This document shows, piece by piece, positions 44,262 through 54,035 of a stretch of DNA of 64,000 bases. The stretch comes from Aporrectodea caliginosa (taxonomy: Eukaryota; Annelida; Clitellata; Crassiclitellata; Lumbricidae). Positions within the stretch are counted from its first letter, which is position 1. Each line of letters opens with the position of its first letter. The stretch spans positions 346,248-410,247 of the forward strand of contig JACEVL010000050.1 in the NCBI GenBank assembly GCA_020284085.1, written 5' to 3'. A model generated the notes under the pieces. That model saw nothing but the letters and a program-made list of their open reading frames with translations, ran no database searches and was not told where the DNA came from. The translations under genes were made by a program, and so were the position numbers.

Positions 44262-44440
44262 TAATCAAATAACTTCTGCAGCTCCTTTATCATGATATCC
44301 AGGCATCGTGGGAAATTGTGGGCAATACTGTAATCCGTTTGAGAAGACGGGTCGAATTCTGAGTAAGAGAAACCAGAATCTAAGCCACGGTGGATAACAT
44401 ATTTTAACAAATAAGTCTTGAGTTTTTGATCTGGTTGATT
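44262..44440 (+). repeat. Segmental duplication block, partner of 26140-26350
   Basis: See 26140-26350; CTTCTGCAGCTCCTTTATCA and CATCGTGGGAAATTGTG identify it. It lies 350 bp upstream of methyltransferase-like copy 2. Confidence 0.82.
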
Positions 44441-44554
44441 TAGAAGAACTGAAAAGAACAAGCGAAGAGGGCAGTCATTGTCAGGCTTTGAAAGAGGAAT
44501 TGAGTGAACCCAACAATGTCCTGGTATAAGATTGAGGTGAAATGCTATTGGTAT

Positions 44555-44708
44555 ATATGGGAGAGGAGGGAGAGAGGAAGAGAGAGAGGTGGAGGAGGAG
44601 GGAGGAGGGAGGGAGAGAGAGGGAGGAGAGAGGGAGGGAGAGAAGGAGGGGAGGAAAGGGAGAGAGCGGGAGAGAGAGGGAGAGAGAGGGAGAGAGAGAG
44701 AGGGAGGA
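44555..44708. repeat. GAGGGAGA purine microsatellite
   Basis: Imperfect (GGGAGA)n/(GGA)n, 80 bp upstream of gene copy 2. It stands where copies 1 and 3 have a conserved upstream segment (GGGAGCGG.TGCAT.GCG), so the proximal upstream region of copy 2 was replaced. Confidence 0.9.
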
Positions 44709-44757
44709 AGTGCGATCTTCCACTGCCTTTAGGGATTGAGCTGAAAATAGTTAGATA

Positions 44758-44781
44758 TTTTTCTGCGTGTTTTTGTTTTAG
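44758..44781 (+). other. Putative 3' splice acceptor, copy 2
   Basis: TTTTTCTGCGTGTTTTTG..TTTTAG is a pyrimidine-rich tract whose AG lies six bases before the ATG at 44788, as in copies 1 and 3. Confidence 0.5.
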
Positions 44782-44787
44782 AAGACG

Positions 44788-45621
44788 ATGATTTCATACA
44801 TTTGCCGACACTATGATCAGCGCTTCATCGCCATATTTTGTCTGGTCATTCTCTCAACTGGAGCATTCATCTACAGGGCTAACATCTTTGGGATTGAAAT
44901 CGTGCAGAAAGAATTCAGACTGAATTTCATTCCTGAGAATTATAAAAGATGTGAAGATCTTCTTCAAAATAGTTCAAAAGACGGGATGCAACTGTCGTCA
45001 ATGAACAAGCTCAAAAGTAAAGAGTTCGACGAGACTGTCCGAAATCTCATTGGCACGCGAGACGTTGAAGGTCACTCGGGACAAGTCATGGGCCAATACC
45101 TAGTCATGCATCACCTTGCGGGACAACCACCTGCCAAAGTAATCTGTGAAACGGGGTTCAATCTCGGACACAGTTCCTTCAACTATCTCACAGCTAACGA
45201 AAAGGCAATCGTCCATTCCTTTGATCTCGGAAATCACGATTACGCTCATAAAATGTCGGACTACGTGAAGAAACTCTTTCCAACAAGATTCTTCATTCAT
45301 TTCGGCGATTCGACGAAAACGATTCCAGAATTTATTCGCAACAATCCGGGATTCCAGTGTGATTTAATGTTCGTCGACGGAGGTCACGTGTATCCGGTCG
45401 CTCTCGCTGACATCAAGAACTTCGCGAAAATTGCTAATATGGAAGAAAACATTATTTCATTTGACGACCACCCGACCAACTGGGGGCAGGGTTTTGGCAA
45501 GGCGTGGGATGATGCGGTAAAAGAGGGAATTCTGAAGGAATTAATGCGCTGCACTTTTCAGCAGATCTTTGGTCTGCAGCGTGGCTTCACCATTGGTCGG
45601 GTTGTTAAGAAGGCCGCGTAG
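44788..45621 (+). CDS. Membrane-anchored SAM-methyltransferase-like protein, copy 2
   Basis: The 277-residue paralogue of 28614-29474 has a hydrophobic anchor at about 12-29 (FIAIFCLVILSTGAFIY). The SAM loop ETGFNLGHSS, the HSFDLG acid and the VDGGHVYP motif are all intact at the same positions. Bases about 45108-45435 are almost identical to copy 1, synonymous sites included, while the N-terminal third and the last 60 codons differ clearly. An in-frame TAG ends the protein after KKAA; the downstream codons still read like the ends of the other copies up to a TGA nine codons later, so the stop is probably a recent nonsense change that removes a non-catalytic tail. Probably functional; substrate unknown. 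Confidence 0.85.
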   Translation: MISYICRHYDQRFIAIFCLVILSTGAFIYRANIFGIEIVQKEFRLNFIPENYKRCEDLLQNSSKDGMQLSSMNKLKSKEFDETVRNLIGTRDVEGHSGQVMGQYLVMHHLAGQPPAKVICETGFNLGHSSFNYLTANEKAIVHSFDLGNHDYAHKMSDYVKKLFPTRFFIHFGDSTKTIPEFIRNNPGFQCDLMFVDGGHVYPVALADIKNFAKIANMEENIISFDDHPTNWGQGFGKAWDDAVKEGILKELMRCTFQQIFGLQRGFTIGRVVKKAA

Positions 45622-45624
45622 GAC

Positions 45625-46710
45625 GTCATTACTCCGAAGAAACCATGAACGTCCATTCACTTCTAACACATGCGTATGGGCGTAGTCAGAATAGTCATAT
45701 AGTTCACATGAAGACCCTAAGAAAGGCGCTGGAACTTATTTCTATTATATTCTTTATTATGCAAAACAGGTTGGCACTTCGCAACCTGGGACATTGAGAC
45801 ACAGTAGATAGTAATAAGAAGTATGGTATGGTGGGAGAAATCAACGACGGTTAATCGTTAGCTTTGGGGCTCATTATAGTATGTTTAAACAGAATTCTTG
45901 AGACAACGTAACTATCGTCTTTGGACATAACTGCAAACGGATCTAAAAAGATGCGATTTAGTTGTTAAGTTTGCAGAAATGTTTCCTTAACTGTCTGTGG
46001 AGGAATTAATGAATTGCGCTTTAATTATGATGAAGCATAATTAGAGGAATTTGGAAACAGACCAAGAATTTGAGCTTAAGAGGGCGACATGATGTTAGGA
46101 TCAGGTGTGTTTCACTAGTTTTGAGAACAATGCGTATGCTTTATGCACTTTCCACTTTATTTTATATCGCGGTTGTGTTATAAGGGGTATGTGTTGGTAT
46201 TTGCAGCCGTATGTTTGTTGTAAGTATGTTGCGAATCCAGCTTTCCAAGCATTTGATTGCGTATAGCCTGTTGTGAGTTGCGCATAAAGTTCTGACGACT
46301 CGCAATAGAGCTCATGCGCTTCGGCGTAGTAGATATTTTAATGGTTTTAGACTCCATCCTATAGCTTTCCTTTAGCGCCTCTGAGTGTATCAATCTCCAC
46401 ACCCAGCGCCTATAACAAGTGCTCATACATACAGTACATGCATACACCCTTGCCACTAACATTTGTTATCGTTATTGTGTTATAAGCTTATGCAATTACG
46501 CATGTTGGTATTTTCGGGAATGTATGTTTGTTGGTAAGTACATGTGTGTGTGCATGCATCCAGGCATCTGATATTGTAGAGCCTGTTAAGTGTTGCGAAT
46601 AAAGTACTGACACCTGTCATTGAGCATTTTCAATTGATTTAGTGGATATTAACACTGGTTTTAGACTCCTATTTATAGCTTTCCGATAGCCAGACTTGAA
46701 TATATGCCAA
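45625..46710 (+). repeat. Segmental duplication, 3' flank of copy 2, with internal repeat
   Basis: Matches 29475-31040 but lacks the LINE present there. Within it, a roughly 290-bp segment is present twice (about 46155-46385 and 46455-46695: GTTGGTATTT.C.G..TGTATGTTTGTTG, GCATTTGAT/GCATCTGAT, CTGACG/CTGACA, GGTTTTAGACTCC), a tandem duplication private to this copy. Confidence 0.75.
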
Positions 46711-47784
46711 GTCCAGTATCCAGCCGCCTAGTATACATTGCCGCATCAATAGTTTATCGCTTATGGCCTATTTGCCTTATTTTCATTGCTTTATTGGAGG
46801 CATTGTTAAAATTTATTGATCAAACCCGACCCATCTGTGGAGATCTGTAGCTGTGCAGTTCAAGCTGTTGCTTTTCCCAACTTTTCCACTCGGCCTTTCA
46901 ATGATTCATATTCATACCTGTGCACACACGTCAATGAGTGATCTGTGCTATCGTGTGAGCTCCATGAATATTCGTTTATTCAGTAGAGTCAAACTGACAC
47001 AGACGCTACCTGGTTACGTCCCATGATCATTATTCGATTAGTAAGCCAAGCCAAGTCCTCGTACGCCGCAGAGTAATAGCTAAACGGGATCTCATAAGGT
47101 AGGGCTCTTTAATGTTTTAAGTGTACTTAATATATATTAATATATGTTCTTATAGAGAATATAAGAGATATATAATGTTGTTCATCGACTGCTGTCTTGA
47201 GCTTTATGGCAGTGGCGCTATTATAGAAGGCCTCCGATAATTATTTAACAACGATTTTATTAGAGCATTTATTAGTAGGCCCTATTTGTCATTCGAGCAA
47301 TTCCGGGCAGAGATACATGGCCTACATTCTAGAATCTTCTTTCACTCGCTTCCTATTCTATACCACTAATTCGTCTAGTAAAACTATACGATACGTATAA
47401 CTGCAATGCGACTGAATTATATTCAATTGCAATGCACTTTGAATGACAGTGCATTAATTTTGGAATGGTCCAGTGTGAATATTGCCCTGCGCTTCGCTTT
47501 GAGGTCCGCTTTAGAAGTTTGGAGATTACGATTACGATTACAGTACGTTTAGGTCCGTTTGGTTGCTGTGTTAGTCCTACTAACAAATAGGTAGTCAAAC
47601 TATCGGTGTCGGTGTATGAAGAAATTGCCTCTTAGGTGGCGATATAATTATGTATGAACCAGTGACAAAAACCCAATGGGCAAACAGTGAGTTATAACCT
47701 CCAGATGGCTTTAGAATAAATGGGATTACGTGTGGCGCTCAGCGAGGAACTGCGTTAGACCGGTTTCTACGTCGACATTTTCGT
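46711..47784. other. Intergenic, no gene seen
   Basis: AT-rich. A LINE-tail remnant with GATTACGATTACGATTAC is at about 47500-47545. No supported coding frame. Confidence 0.5.
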
Positions 47785-48270
47785 TTACAACTGCTTGCAA
47801 ATGCTGTTAACATTAGGCCTACGATTTAACGTCTGATTAATCTCGAGCAGCAAATATTTCAATTTCAATTTGATTCTTCCCAGAAAAAAGAATAAAATGA
47901 AAGAACAGTAAAGCAAATGTCAAACACATAGTGCAGATGATTAAATACGTAAATTAAATGCTGTGTTTTTACTTCAGAATTACACAAAATACTGTTAACA
48001 TTTTTCAGTAAAATAAGGCTTATGCAGTCTTTTAAACGCACGTGTTTATGTCAATACACCAGGCCAGCTGCATCGGACACGAGAAGGCTTCGCATTTCCT
48101 GCAGTCACTAGATGTCCTTGGCCGCCTTTGAGAAGTCAATTAGATCAGGCTGTGTGTGACTGTCTGCATCGATCTGACAACATCTGTACCAGTGTGTCTG
48201 TTTGCTTGCGTGTGTACCTTTCCGTATCTCTCACTTCGATTGCAACGCCTGCGGTCATAGAAGGAACGCC
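47785..48270 (+). repeat. Segmental duplication block, partner of 20690-21100
   Basis: Contains TGCTTGCAAATGCTG, TTACACAAAATACTGTTAA, GGCTTCGCATTTC.TGCAG and GTGTCTGTTTGCTTGCGTGT. Bases 47905-47960 are extra relative to the partner. Confidence 0.8.
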
Positions 48271-48459
48271 TTTATTTCCTCAATCAATGAAGCTGTTTTA
48301 ATATTTTCGATCGCATGCGTAACGGTATTGAGGTCACGGCAAAAATAATCGCAATGCACAGTAGAAATCTGTTGAGAACCGTGTTGGTAGAAACCCAGCG
48401 TGGTCAACTGCCCAACTAAGATTCAAATAACCATGATAATAGCATCAATATTACAATAC

Positions 48460-48790
48460 AGCATACTATATGGCATATGCCGTTCTGTGCCTTCCAGTTG
48501 GCACTCAAACTGGTCTGCAGGGTGCTATGGGCTGCCTCGCGAAAAGACCCTGCTTTGAACGACCTGCTCGTCGGGACTTCTCGATTGCTTTGCGATGGAT
48601 CTGGAATGCTCTTCTGCCTTCCGTTCGTGCCATGCACCAATGCTGCGTGTGGCTATATGGTCTTCTCTTATAGGCCTACTCTTAAAGACGCACTTTTTCA
48701 GCTTTTTGATGACCAAGTGTTGAACACTTCTGAGAGACTCAAGTGGCGCTTTATAAATGTCTTGTTACATTACATCAGGTTGCATATAAT
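48460..48790 (+). mobile_element. CR1-type LINE C-terminal fragment with CATTA tail
   Basis: Translated pieces in different frames: GLWNALLPSVRAMH-like near 48596 and LKTHFFSF-like near 48688, followed by CAAGTGGCGCTTTATAAATG and TTACATTACATCA. These match the C-terminus and 3' tail of CR1-like LINEs. Short frames in other phases are not genes. Confidence 0.72.
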
Positions 48791-48881
48791 AACCTGTTTG
48801 ACTTTCAACTGAGCGTCTTACTCACGCAGACATCTGTGAAGCAAGCGTATCAGTTACAAGACTTCCGATTCGCCTTCTCGA

Positions 48882-49153
48882 GTTCATTCATTCATTTCAG
48901 ATATTTATATAGCGCCCCTTCAAGATTTCTACTCAGAGGCGAGCCGACTACAGCGCGGGCACTGAATCGGAGTTTCAAGCCGAAGCGCATGAGCAATTGC
49001 GAGTGAAGGACTTGCCCAGGGTCCCTACGCGGCGGCTTGAGGTGGATTCGAACCCGCAACCCTCCGGCTGCAAGGCACCAAATATACCCCTTTAATGGAT
49101 TCGAACCCGCAACCTCCGGGTTGCAAGGCACCGAACATACCTCTACACCACCG
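48882..49153 (-). mobile_element. tRNA-derived SINE (family B), minus copy, doubled head
   Basis: From the right end on the minus strand: GGTGGTGTAGAGGTATGTTC, GGTGCCTTGCAACCCGGAGG, B box GGTTGCGGGTTCGAATCC; then the head is repeated (GGTGCCTTGCAGCCGGAGGG). The body GGGCAAGTCCTTCACTCGCA, the hairpin CGCCTCTGAGTAG..GGGGCGCTATATAAAT and a (GAAT)n tail follow. Confidence 0.88.
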
Positions 49154-49234
49154 AAAGGCGCTATATAAATGGCCATTAAACAACCTTCAGTTTCATCATC
49201 TATAATTATTTAGAACAGCTGCCGTCTTACTCGC

Positions 49235-49440
49235 TATCTATCTAGACAGAGACCGAGAGGTACCGAGTTCGAGCCCCCGTTGGGCGGATATGCTTTGTAG
49301 GCTGCTATTAGCGCCGTTGTATTGCAAGCTGTCTGTTCTGTTAGAAGTTAAGATTTCAATTGCATAACATGTAAATGTACAGCGCAATGCGTTTGTCAGG
49401 CGCTTATTAAAGAAAAGATATTATTATTATTATTTATTAT
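49235..49440 (+). mobile_element. SINE-like repeat (family C), + copy
   Basis: GACCGAGAGGTACCGAGTTC GAGCC is a B-box-like entry (GAGTTCGAGCC). The body includes GGGCGGATATGCTTTGTAGG and GCAATGCGTTTGTCAGGCGC, and the tail is TTATTAAAGAAAAGATATTATT. A reverse copy lies at 54468-54700. Confidence 0.82.
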
Positions 49441-50190
49441 TATCATTCTGCTCGATTTCCTCAGTTTTGTAACTGAAATTGTTTTATTAGTCTTGCGAAG
49501 CGAAGTTCGGAGATCAAATCGTATGAGTAGCCTATTAGGGTCTACGCGTGTGGACGGGATAAACAAAGCCATAGAATAGGCTACATGTAGGCTAGTCCCA
49601 AAAGCCAATGGAAAGTGTTAATCGAAACTCAAGTTTACTAGAGGATAGAAAGATGTTAGTTAACATATCACATATTTAATTTAACTATATATATTTTAAC
49701 GGAATTTTTATTCGAAATGTCCTCAATCGATTTCAACGCAGACCACAAGACATAGGACCCACACACCAATGACTTAGTTACGACAGCATCGACTTCTAGT
49801 TGATCGCCATTGAGTTTTCAGAAACGAAGTCCCTGTGTTCTTTTTATAACAGGAACTTCACAAAAAATTTAATTTATTTATCATTGTAGTAATAATAAAG
49901 AAAGATTCGATTGGATTTAAATTTGTAAATATATTGCAGATAATCATCTTGGCACTAAATTTTAAGGTTCGGTTTATCGTTCTCAGTCTGAAGAGAGGAG
50001 AGGTAGACTACAGGCTCAATCTAATGCGGCTACCTCAGATTGGTTTAGAGGGGTTATTATTTCTAACATGCGGTTCATTCGCAGCCATGGGTGAAAAACA
50101 ACAGTCAGATGGAGAATATAGTGCAGGTCGCTCTATGTTTGAAAGTCCATTGACAGCGGTATCTTTATATTTCACTAAAATTTAATGCTT

Positions 50191-50228
50191 GCTCCCAAAG
50201 TACAAACAGTAGTTTGTACTTTGGGAGC
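50191..50228. repeat. Perfect 17-bp hairpin upstream of copy 3
   Basis: GCTCCCAAAGTACAAAC (50191-50207), loop AGTA, then the exact complement GTTTGTACTTTGGGAGC (50212-50228). Only the right arm, in weaker form (TTACTTTGGGAGCGG), exists upstream of copy 1 (about 28458-28472). Confidence 0.9.
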
Positions 50229-50345
50229 GGGTGCATGGCGAATTCACTAGACAGGTTTACTGCTTCTTGACTGAATGACCTAGCTAATACTCTGCTCATA
50301 CGATTATTCAATGTCTTAAGGGATTGAGATGAGAATAGTTAGATA

Positions 50346-50369
50346 TTTCTCTGTGTGTTGTTCTTATAG
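50346..50369 (+). other. Putative 3' splice acceptor, copy 3
   Basis: TTTCTCTGTGTGTTGTTCTTATAG is a pyrimidine-rich tract with AG six bases before the ATG at 50376. Confidence 0.5.
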
Positions 50370-50375
50370 ACGACG

Positions 50376-51233
50376 ATGATTTCGTTTGTTAGCCGAAACT
50401 TGGATCAGCGCTTCGTCGTCATATTTTGTCTGGTAATTTTAACAGCTGGAGTAATCATCTACAGGGCTAACATCTTTGAGATTGAAATCGTGCAAAACGA
50501 ATTCAGATTGAATTTCATTCCTGAGAATCAAAAAAGATGCGAGGATCTTGTTCAAAATAGCTCAATATACGGGATCCAACTGTCGCCAATGAACCAGCTC
50601 AAAAGCAAAGAGTTCGAGGAGGCAGTGCGAAACGTCACAGTCACGGGAGGCTTTGAAGGTCATTCGGGACAAGTCATGGGCCAATACCTAATCATGCACC
50701 ACCTTGCGGGACAGCCAGCTGCCAAAGTAATCTGTGAAACTGGGTTCAATCTCGGACACAGTTCCTTCAGCTATCTCACAGCTAACGAAAAGGCAATCGT
50801 CCATTCCTTTGATCTCGGAGAGCACTATTACGCTTATAAAATGTCGGACTACCTGAAGAAACACTTTCCGACAAGATTCTTCATTCATTTCGGCGATTCG
50901 ACGAAAACGATTCCAGAATTCATTCGTGACAATCCGGGATTCCAGTGTGACTTAATGTTCGTCGACGGAGGTCACGTGTATCCGGTCGCTCTCGCTGACA
51001 TCAAGAACTTCGCGAAAATTGCTAATTTGAAGGACAATGTTATGGTTTTCGACGACTTTCCGACCGACTGGGGACAAAGTTTTGGCAAGGCGTGGGACGA
51101 TGCAATAAACGAAGGAATTCTTAAAGAATTAATGCGCTGCACATTTCAGCAGATCTTTGACGGTCTGCAGCGTGGTTTCACCATTGGTCGTGTTATGAAG
51201 AAGCCCGCGGATGACGTTTTTACAGCGAAGTAG
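50376..51233 (+). CDS. Membrane-anchored SAM-methyltransferase-like protein, copy 3
   Basis: The 285-residue paralogue of the genes at 28614 and 44788 has a hydrophobic anchor at about 12-29 (FVVIFCLVILTAGVIIY). The SAM-loop ETGFNLGHSS, HSFDLGEH, VDGGHVYP and FDDFPTDWG motifs are present. Distinct changes include GEHYYAYK in place of GNHDYAHK after the motif II acid, and one extra residue in the QQIFDGLQ region. Intact reading frame, no intron, same acceptor-like sequence before the ATG. It lies 5 kb beyond copy 2 in tandem orientation. The enzyme reaction is inferred from the fold motifs only; the substrate is unknown. Confidence 0.85.
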   Translation: MISFVSRNLDQRFVVIFCLVILTAGVIIYRANIFEIEIVQNEFRLNFIPENQKRCEDLVQNSSIYGIQLSPMNQLKSKEFEEAVRNVTVTGGFEGHSGQVMGQYLIMHHLAGQPAAKVICETGFNLGHSSFSYLTANEKAIVHSFDLGEHYYAYKMSDYLKKHFPTRFFIHFGDSTKTIPEFIRDNPGFQCDLMFVDGGHVYPVALADIKNFAKIANLKDNVMVFDDFPTDWGQSFGKAWDDAINEGILKELMRCTFQQIFDGLQRGFTIGRVMKKPADDVFTAK

Positions 51234-51401
51234 CCATGAACTTTATATCCTTTTCTAACACATGTATGTATATATTGTCGTATCTGGATTGTTATATAGT
51301 TTATATGAAGACCTCAGAAAGGCGCTGGAAAATCATTCGTTTATTATGCAAAAAAGACTGACACACTGCAGCCTAGGACATTGAGAACGAGTCGACATAA
51401 T

Positions 51402-51539
51402 ATGTCTGTTCTGGGACAACAGAGCTGTTAGTGATCCAACCCTATGGAGCTATTTGCATTTAACTAGTCTGTCTGATCAGTACTTTGTGTTGCTCTCGGA
51501 TCGCTACAGTAACTGTAACACCCTACCGACATTAAATTC

Positions 51540-51540
<1 letters not shown>
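51402..51540 (+). repeat. Segmental duplication block, partner of 31520-31620
   Basis: CTGTTCTGGGACAACAGAGC, GGAGCTATTTGCAT and CTAGTCTGTCTGATCAG. It is the right edge of the duplicated unit for gene copy 3. Confidence 0.8.

Positions 51541-51621
<81 letters not shown>
51541..51621. repeat. (TA)n microsatellite
   Basis: About 80 bp of near-perfect (TA)n, directly after the duplication edge; the equivalent place in unit 1 (31625) also has a short (TA)n. Confidence 0.97.
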
Positions 51622-51624
<3 letters not shown>

Positions 51625-51945
51625 GGTACATTAGCCGCACATATAGGCCCTACGCCCACACGTATGTCCAAATCGATGACATAAACACACTTGAAGGAGT
51701 ATACATTAGGGTAGGGCAAATCGTGGTTGCCTCAACCAGACAATGATAAATAGAAGCTCCCTCATCTACTGGTTAATGAAATAATTTATTTTCATATTTT
51801 CTATCATGTCTAGGGGTCGCAACTTTAAAAGATGTGTGACGTAATATATTTCATTAGAAATTAATACACATTTATTAATATTATTACAATGGGGTCATGG
51901 AAACTCAATAATTGCTACTATAATATATTGCGCTATATTATATTG
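51622..51945. other. Intergenic, no gene seen
   Basis: AT-rich, no recognised repeat or coding frame. The phrase GTATACATTAGGGTAGGGCAAA near 51700 is echoed in reverse near 53770-53788 (TGCCCCACCCTAGTATACAT), so the block 51700-53790 has inverted ends. Confidence 0.5.
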
Positions 51946-52172
51946 TGGGGCGTGGTGGTGTGGGGGTATGTTCGGTGCTTTGCAGTCCGAGGGTTGCGGG
52001 TTCGAATCCACTTCGAGCCGTCGCGTGGGGACCCTGGGCAAGTCCTTCACTCGCAATTGCTCATGCGCTTCGGCGTGAAACTCCGATTCAGTGTCCGCGC
52101 TGTAGTCGGGAGCGCCTCTGAGTATAAATCTTAAAGGGGCGCTATAACAAGTGATCATGCATACATACATAC
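51946..52172 (+). mobile_element. tRNA-derived SINE (family B), + copy
   Basis: GGGGCGTGGTGGTGTGGGGG head, B box GGTTGCGGGTTCGAATCC, body CCCTGGGCAAGTCCTTCACT and GTGAAACTCCGATTCAGTGT, hairpin GGGAGCGCCTCTGAGTA..AGGGGCGCTATAACA, then a CATA tail. Confidence 0.9.
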
Positions 52173-52229
52173 ACAATCACATTAATACACACGTTAGACA
52201 ATACACACACAGTTACAGTTACTCATCGA

Positions 52230-53480
52230 AAAAATCTAAGAAGAACAATGTGTTCTGGCATGCATCCCTAGCCGAAGTTATGTTGAACATCTTGTTGCTG
52301 CATCAAGAAATCCTGCAGATATTTTAAGAGAAATTTTGTCCGTGAACCAACGTTACGAGCACCCGTTTGTGCTGGAACAGCTGTGAATACCGGTTGAAAC
52401 AATGGAGTAATCCGAAACATTGAACTTCATCTCAGAAGACCTCTTCAGTGTTTAATTTGTTTAATGCATGCTCACGAATTGATTCAAAAGAAGCTAATGG
52501 AAGTCGTTGATGGGAAGACCACTTGTCCAAGAACTGCAGAAGGACAGATATCAGACATGTTGGAATTTGACTCACAACATGAACCAATCATTGAATTTTC
52601 TCCTGTTTCAGGCTGTGTTGCTGAACTTGAAGATACGATGATGAATGACCTAAGTAAAGATCAGTTGTAGGCCTACTTGCTTAAAATATGTCTGCTGATT
52701 CGATGTGGCTACAATGCTAGTGAGAATTACATCTCCTACTTGCAGACCGCTCAACCTGGTGCACTCAGTCATGCCATATGGCTAATTAAAGCCAACCGAT
52801 TGCTTAGGTTGTATGCTTTCCAAGAATGTCCTTCCTATAATCTGCAACGCTTTGTAAAATTCATACTGAATTTCTATGCACCGTCATGGTTTAATATCAT
52901 ACCTCCTCTGTCGTGCCAGGATGGAGCAAAGAACTTCTTCTTCATACTATAATTGTACCAGAAACTTGACAACATTGATCAAGCTGTCATCACTCCAGTA
53001 GGCCTACTTCAGAACAACAGCTACCGTACTTTGCCATCCTGAGAATATCTTGTTGGCAGCCGTTGGCGATGAAGATGAATATAATAGAGACATTTTCATG
53101 TGAGAAAAATCTAATGGCTAGAAATACTCACTCCAGTGATACAATTCGTTGCTTTGACAAGAAAACTATTACAGTTAAATTTACATCTGATTCGTACATA
53201 AATTTATATGGCTGACTAGGAAAAATGCGCCTTCGACGCACTCCACACCTGCAAGACATCACGTCGAAAGCTGTTGGCAGTAATGAACGAGTAGTTCTAC
53301 CTCACTATCCGTGTCATTAGCAAGAAGTGGAGAGAAATATACAAGATGCAGTCACAAATATGCAGTCTGTGGCCGAGTTACGGACATGACTCACGCCACG
53401 GTGATGCCATACAAATGAAGAAATCAAGATTGGACTTGCCAACTATAGAAACTAAAGCTGATTTTCTGAACTAGGTTAAA
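52230..53480 (+). pseudogene. Multiply disrupted pseudogene, unnamed repetitive family
   Basis: Fragments in different frames line up on the + strand: an open piece at 52464-52670, then LSHAIWLIKANRLLRLYAF with NLQRFVKFILNFYAPSWFNI (52760-52905), then NTHSSDTIRCFDKKTITVKF (near 53130) and LPHYPCH, stop, QEVERNI (near 53302). The combination of a SRW..KA.R.LRLY block, a Y.P.WF block and a PCH..AVER block is one I associate with repetitive uncharacterised invertebrate proteins; I cannot name a domain or prove transposon origin. At least three frame changes or stops. Not functional. Confidence 0.55.
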
Positions 53481-54035
53481 GCACTTACACTGCAGCATTG
53501 TGCCGGATGTTTTTTTCATTTTTAAATACGCATTGTTGTTTGTAGCTCTAACTTTTTGTTCTAAATTTAAAAGTCATAACCATTAAACCGGCTGATGTAA
53601 GACTAGCTCTCATTTTACAACATATTGCGTTTTTGGGCTTGCGTTTCAGACAAAGTTGCTAGAAAACGGTGATATATATGAGAAATCCATTTTTGGTACA
53701 ATATTGCATTTAACATAGACCCCTGATTTACGTTTGTCCGGAAACTGAATTCGAATTTTCGTTACTTTTTGCCCCACCCTAGTATACATACTGTATATAG
53801 GCTTCTCTGTGCGTTCTAGATAATATTTAGGCCGGTAGATACACTCCTGCAAATTTGACCGATGTTTACTATAGTATGCGCGTGGTAGGTTAAAGGCGTA
53901 AGCCTACACCTTGTATAGGCTACACAGCGTCTATGACCACTCTGTCGGTTTTTTGGACGTCTGTAGGCTACCTCATGTAGCTCTGCCAAATCAACTACGT
54001 AGAATATATCCTAGAATAATATATTGTATCGTATT
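53481..54035. other. Intergenic, no gene seen
   Basis: AT-rich. TTTTTGCCCCACCCTAGTAT at about 53765 is the inverted counterpart of 51695-51720 and may mark the right end of an element containing the pseudogene. Confidence 0.5.

Larger units (their letters stand above)
49690..50370 (+). repeat. Segmental duplication, 5' flank of copy 3
   Basis: Matches 27720-28610 upstream of copy 1: CTTCTAGTTGATCG/CTAGTTCCAGCTGATCG, TGTGTTCTTTTTATAACA, AGAGAGGAGAGGT.GACTACAGG, CTAACATGCGGTTCATTC, CTTTGGGAGCGG and ACTCTGCTCAT. The proximal 150 bp are the best candidates for a shared promoter or 5' exon. Confidence 0.8.
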
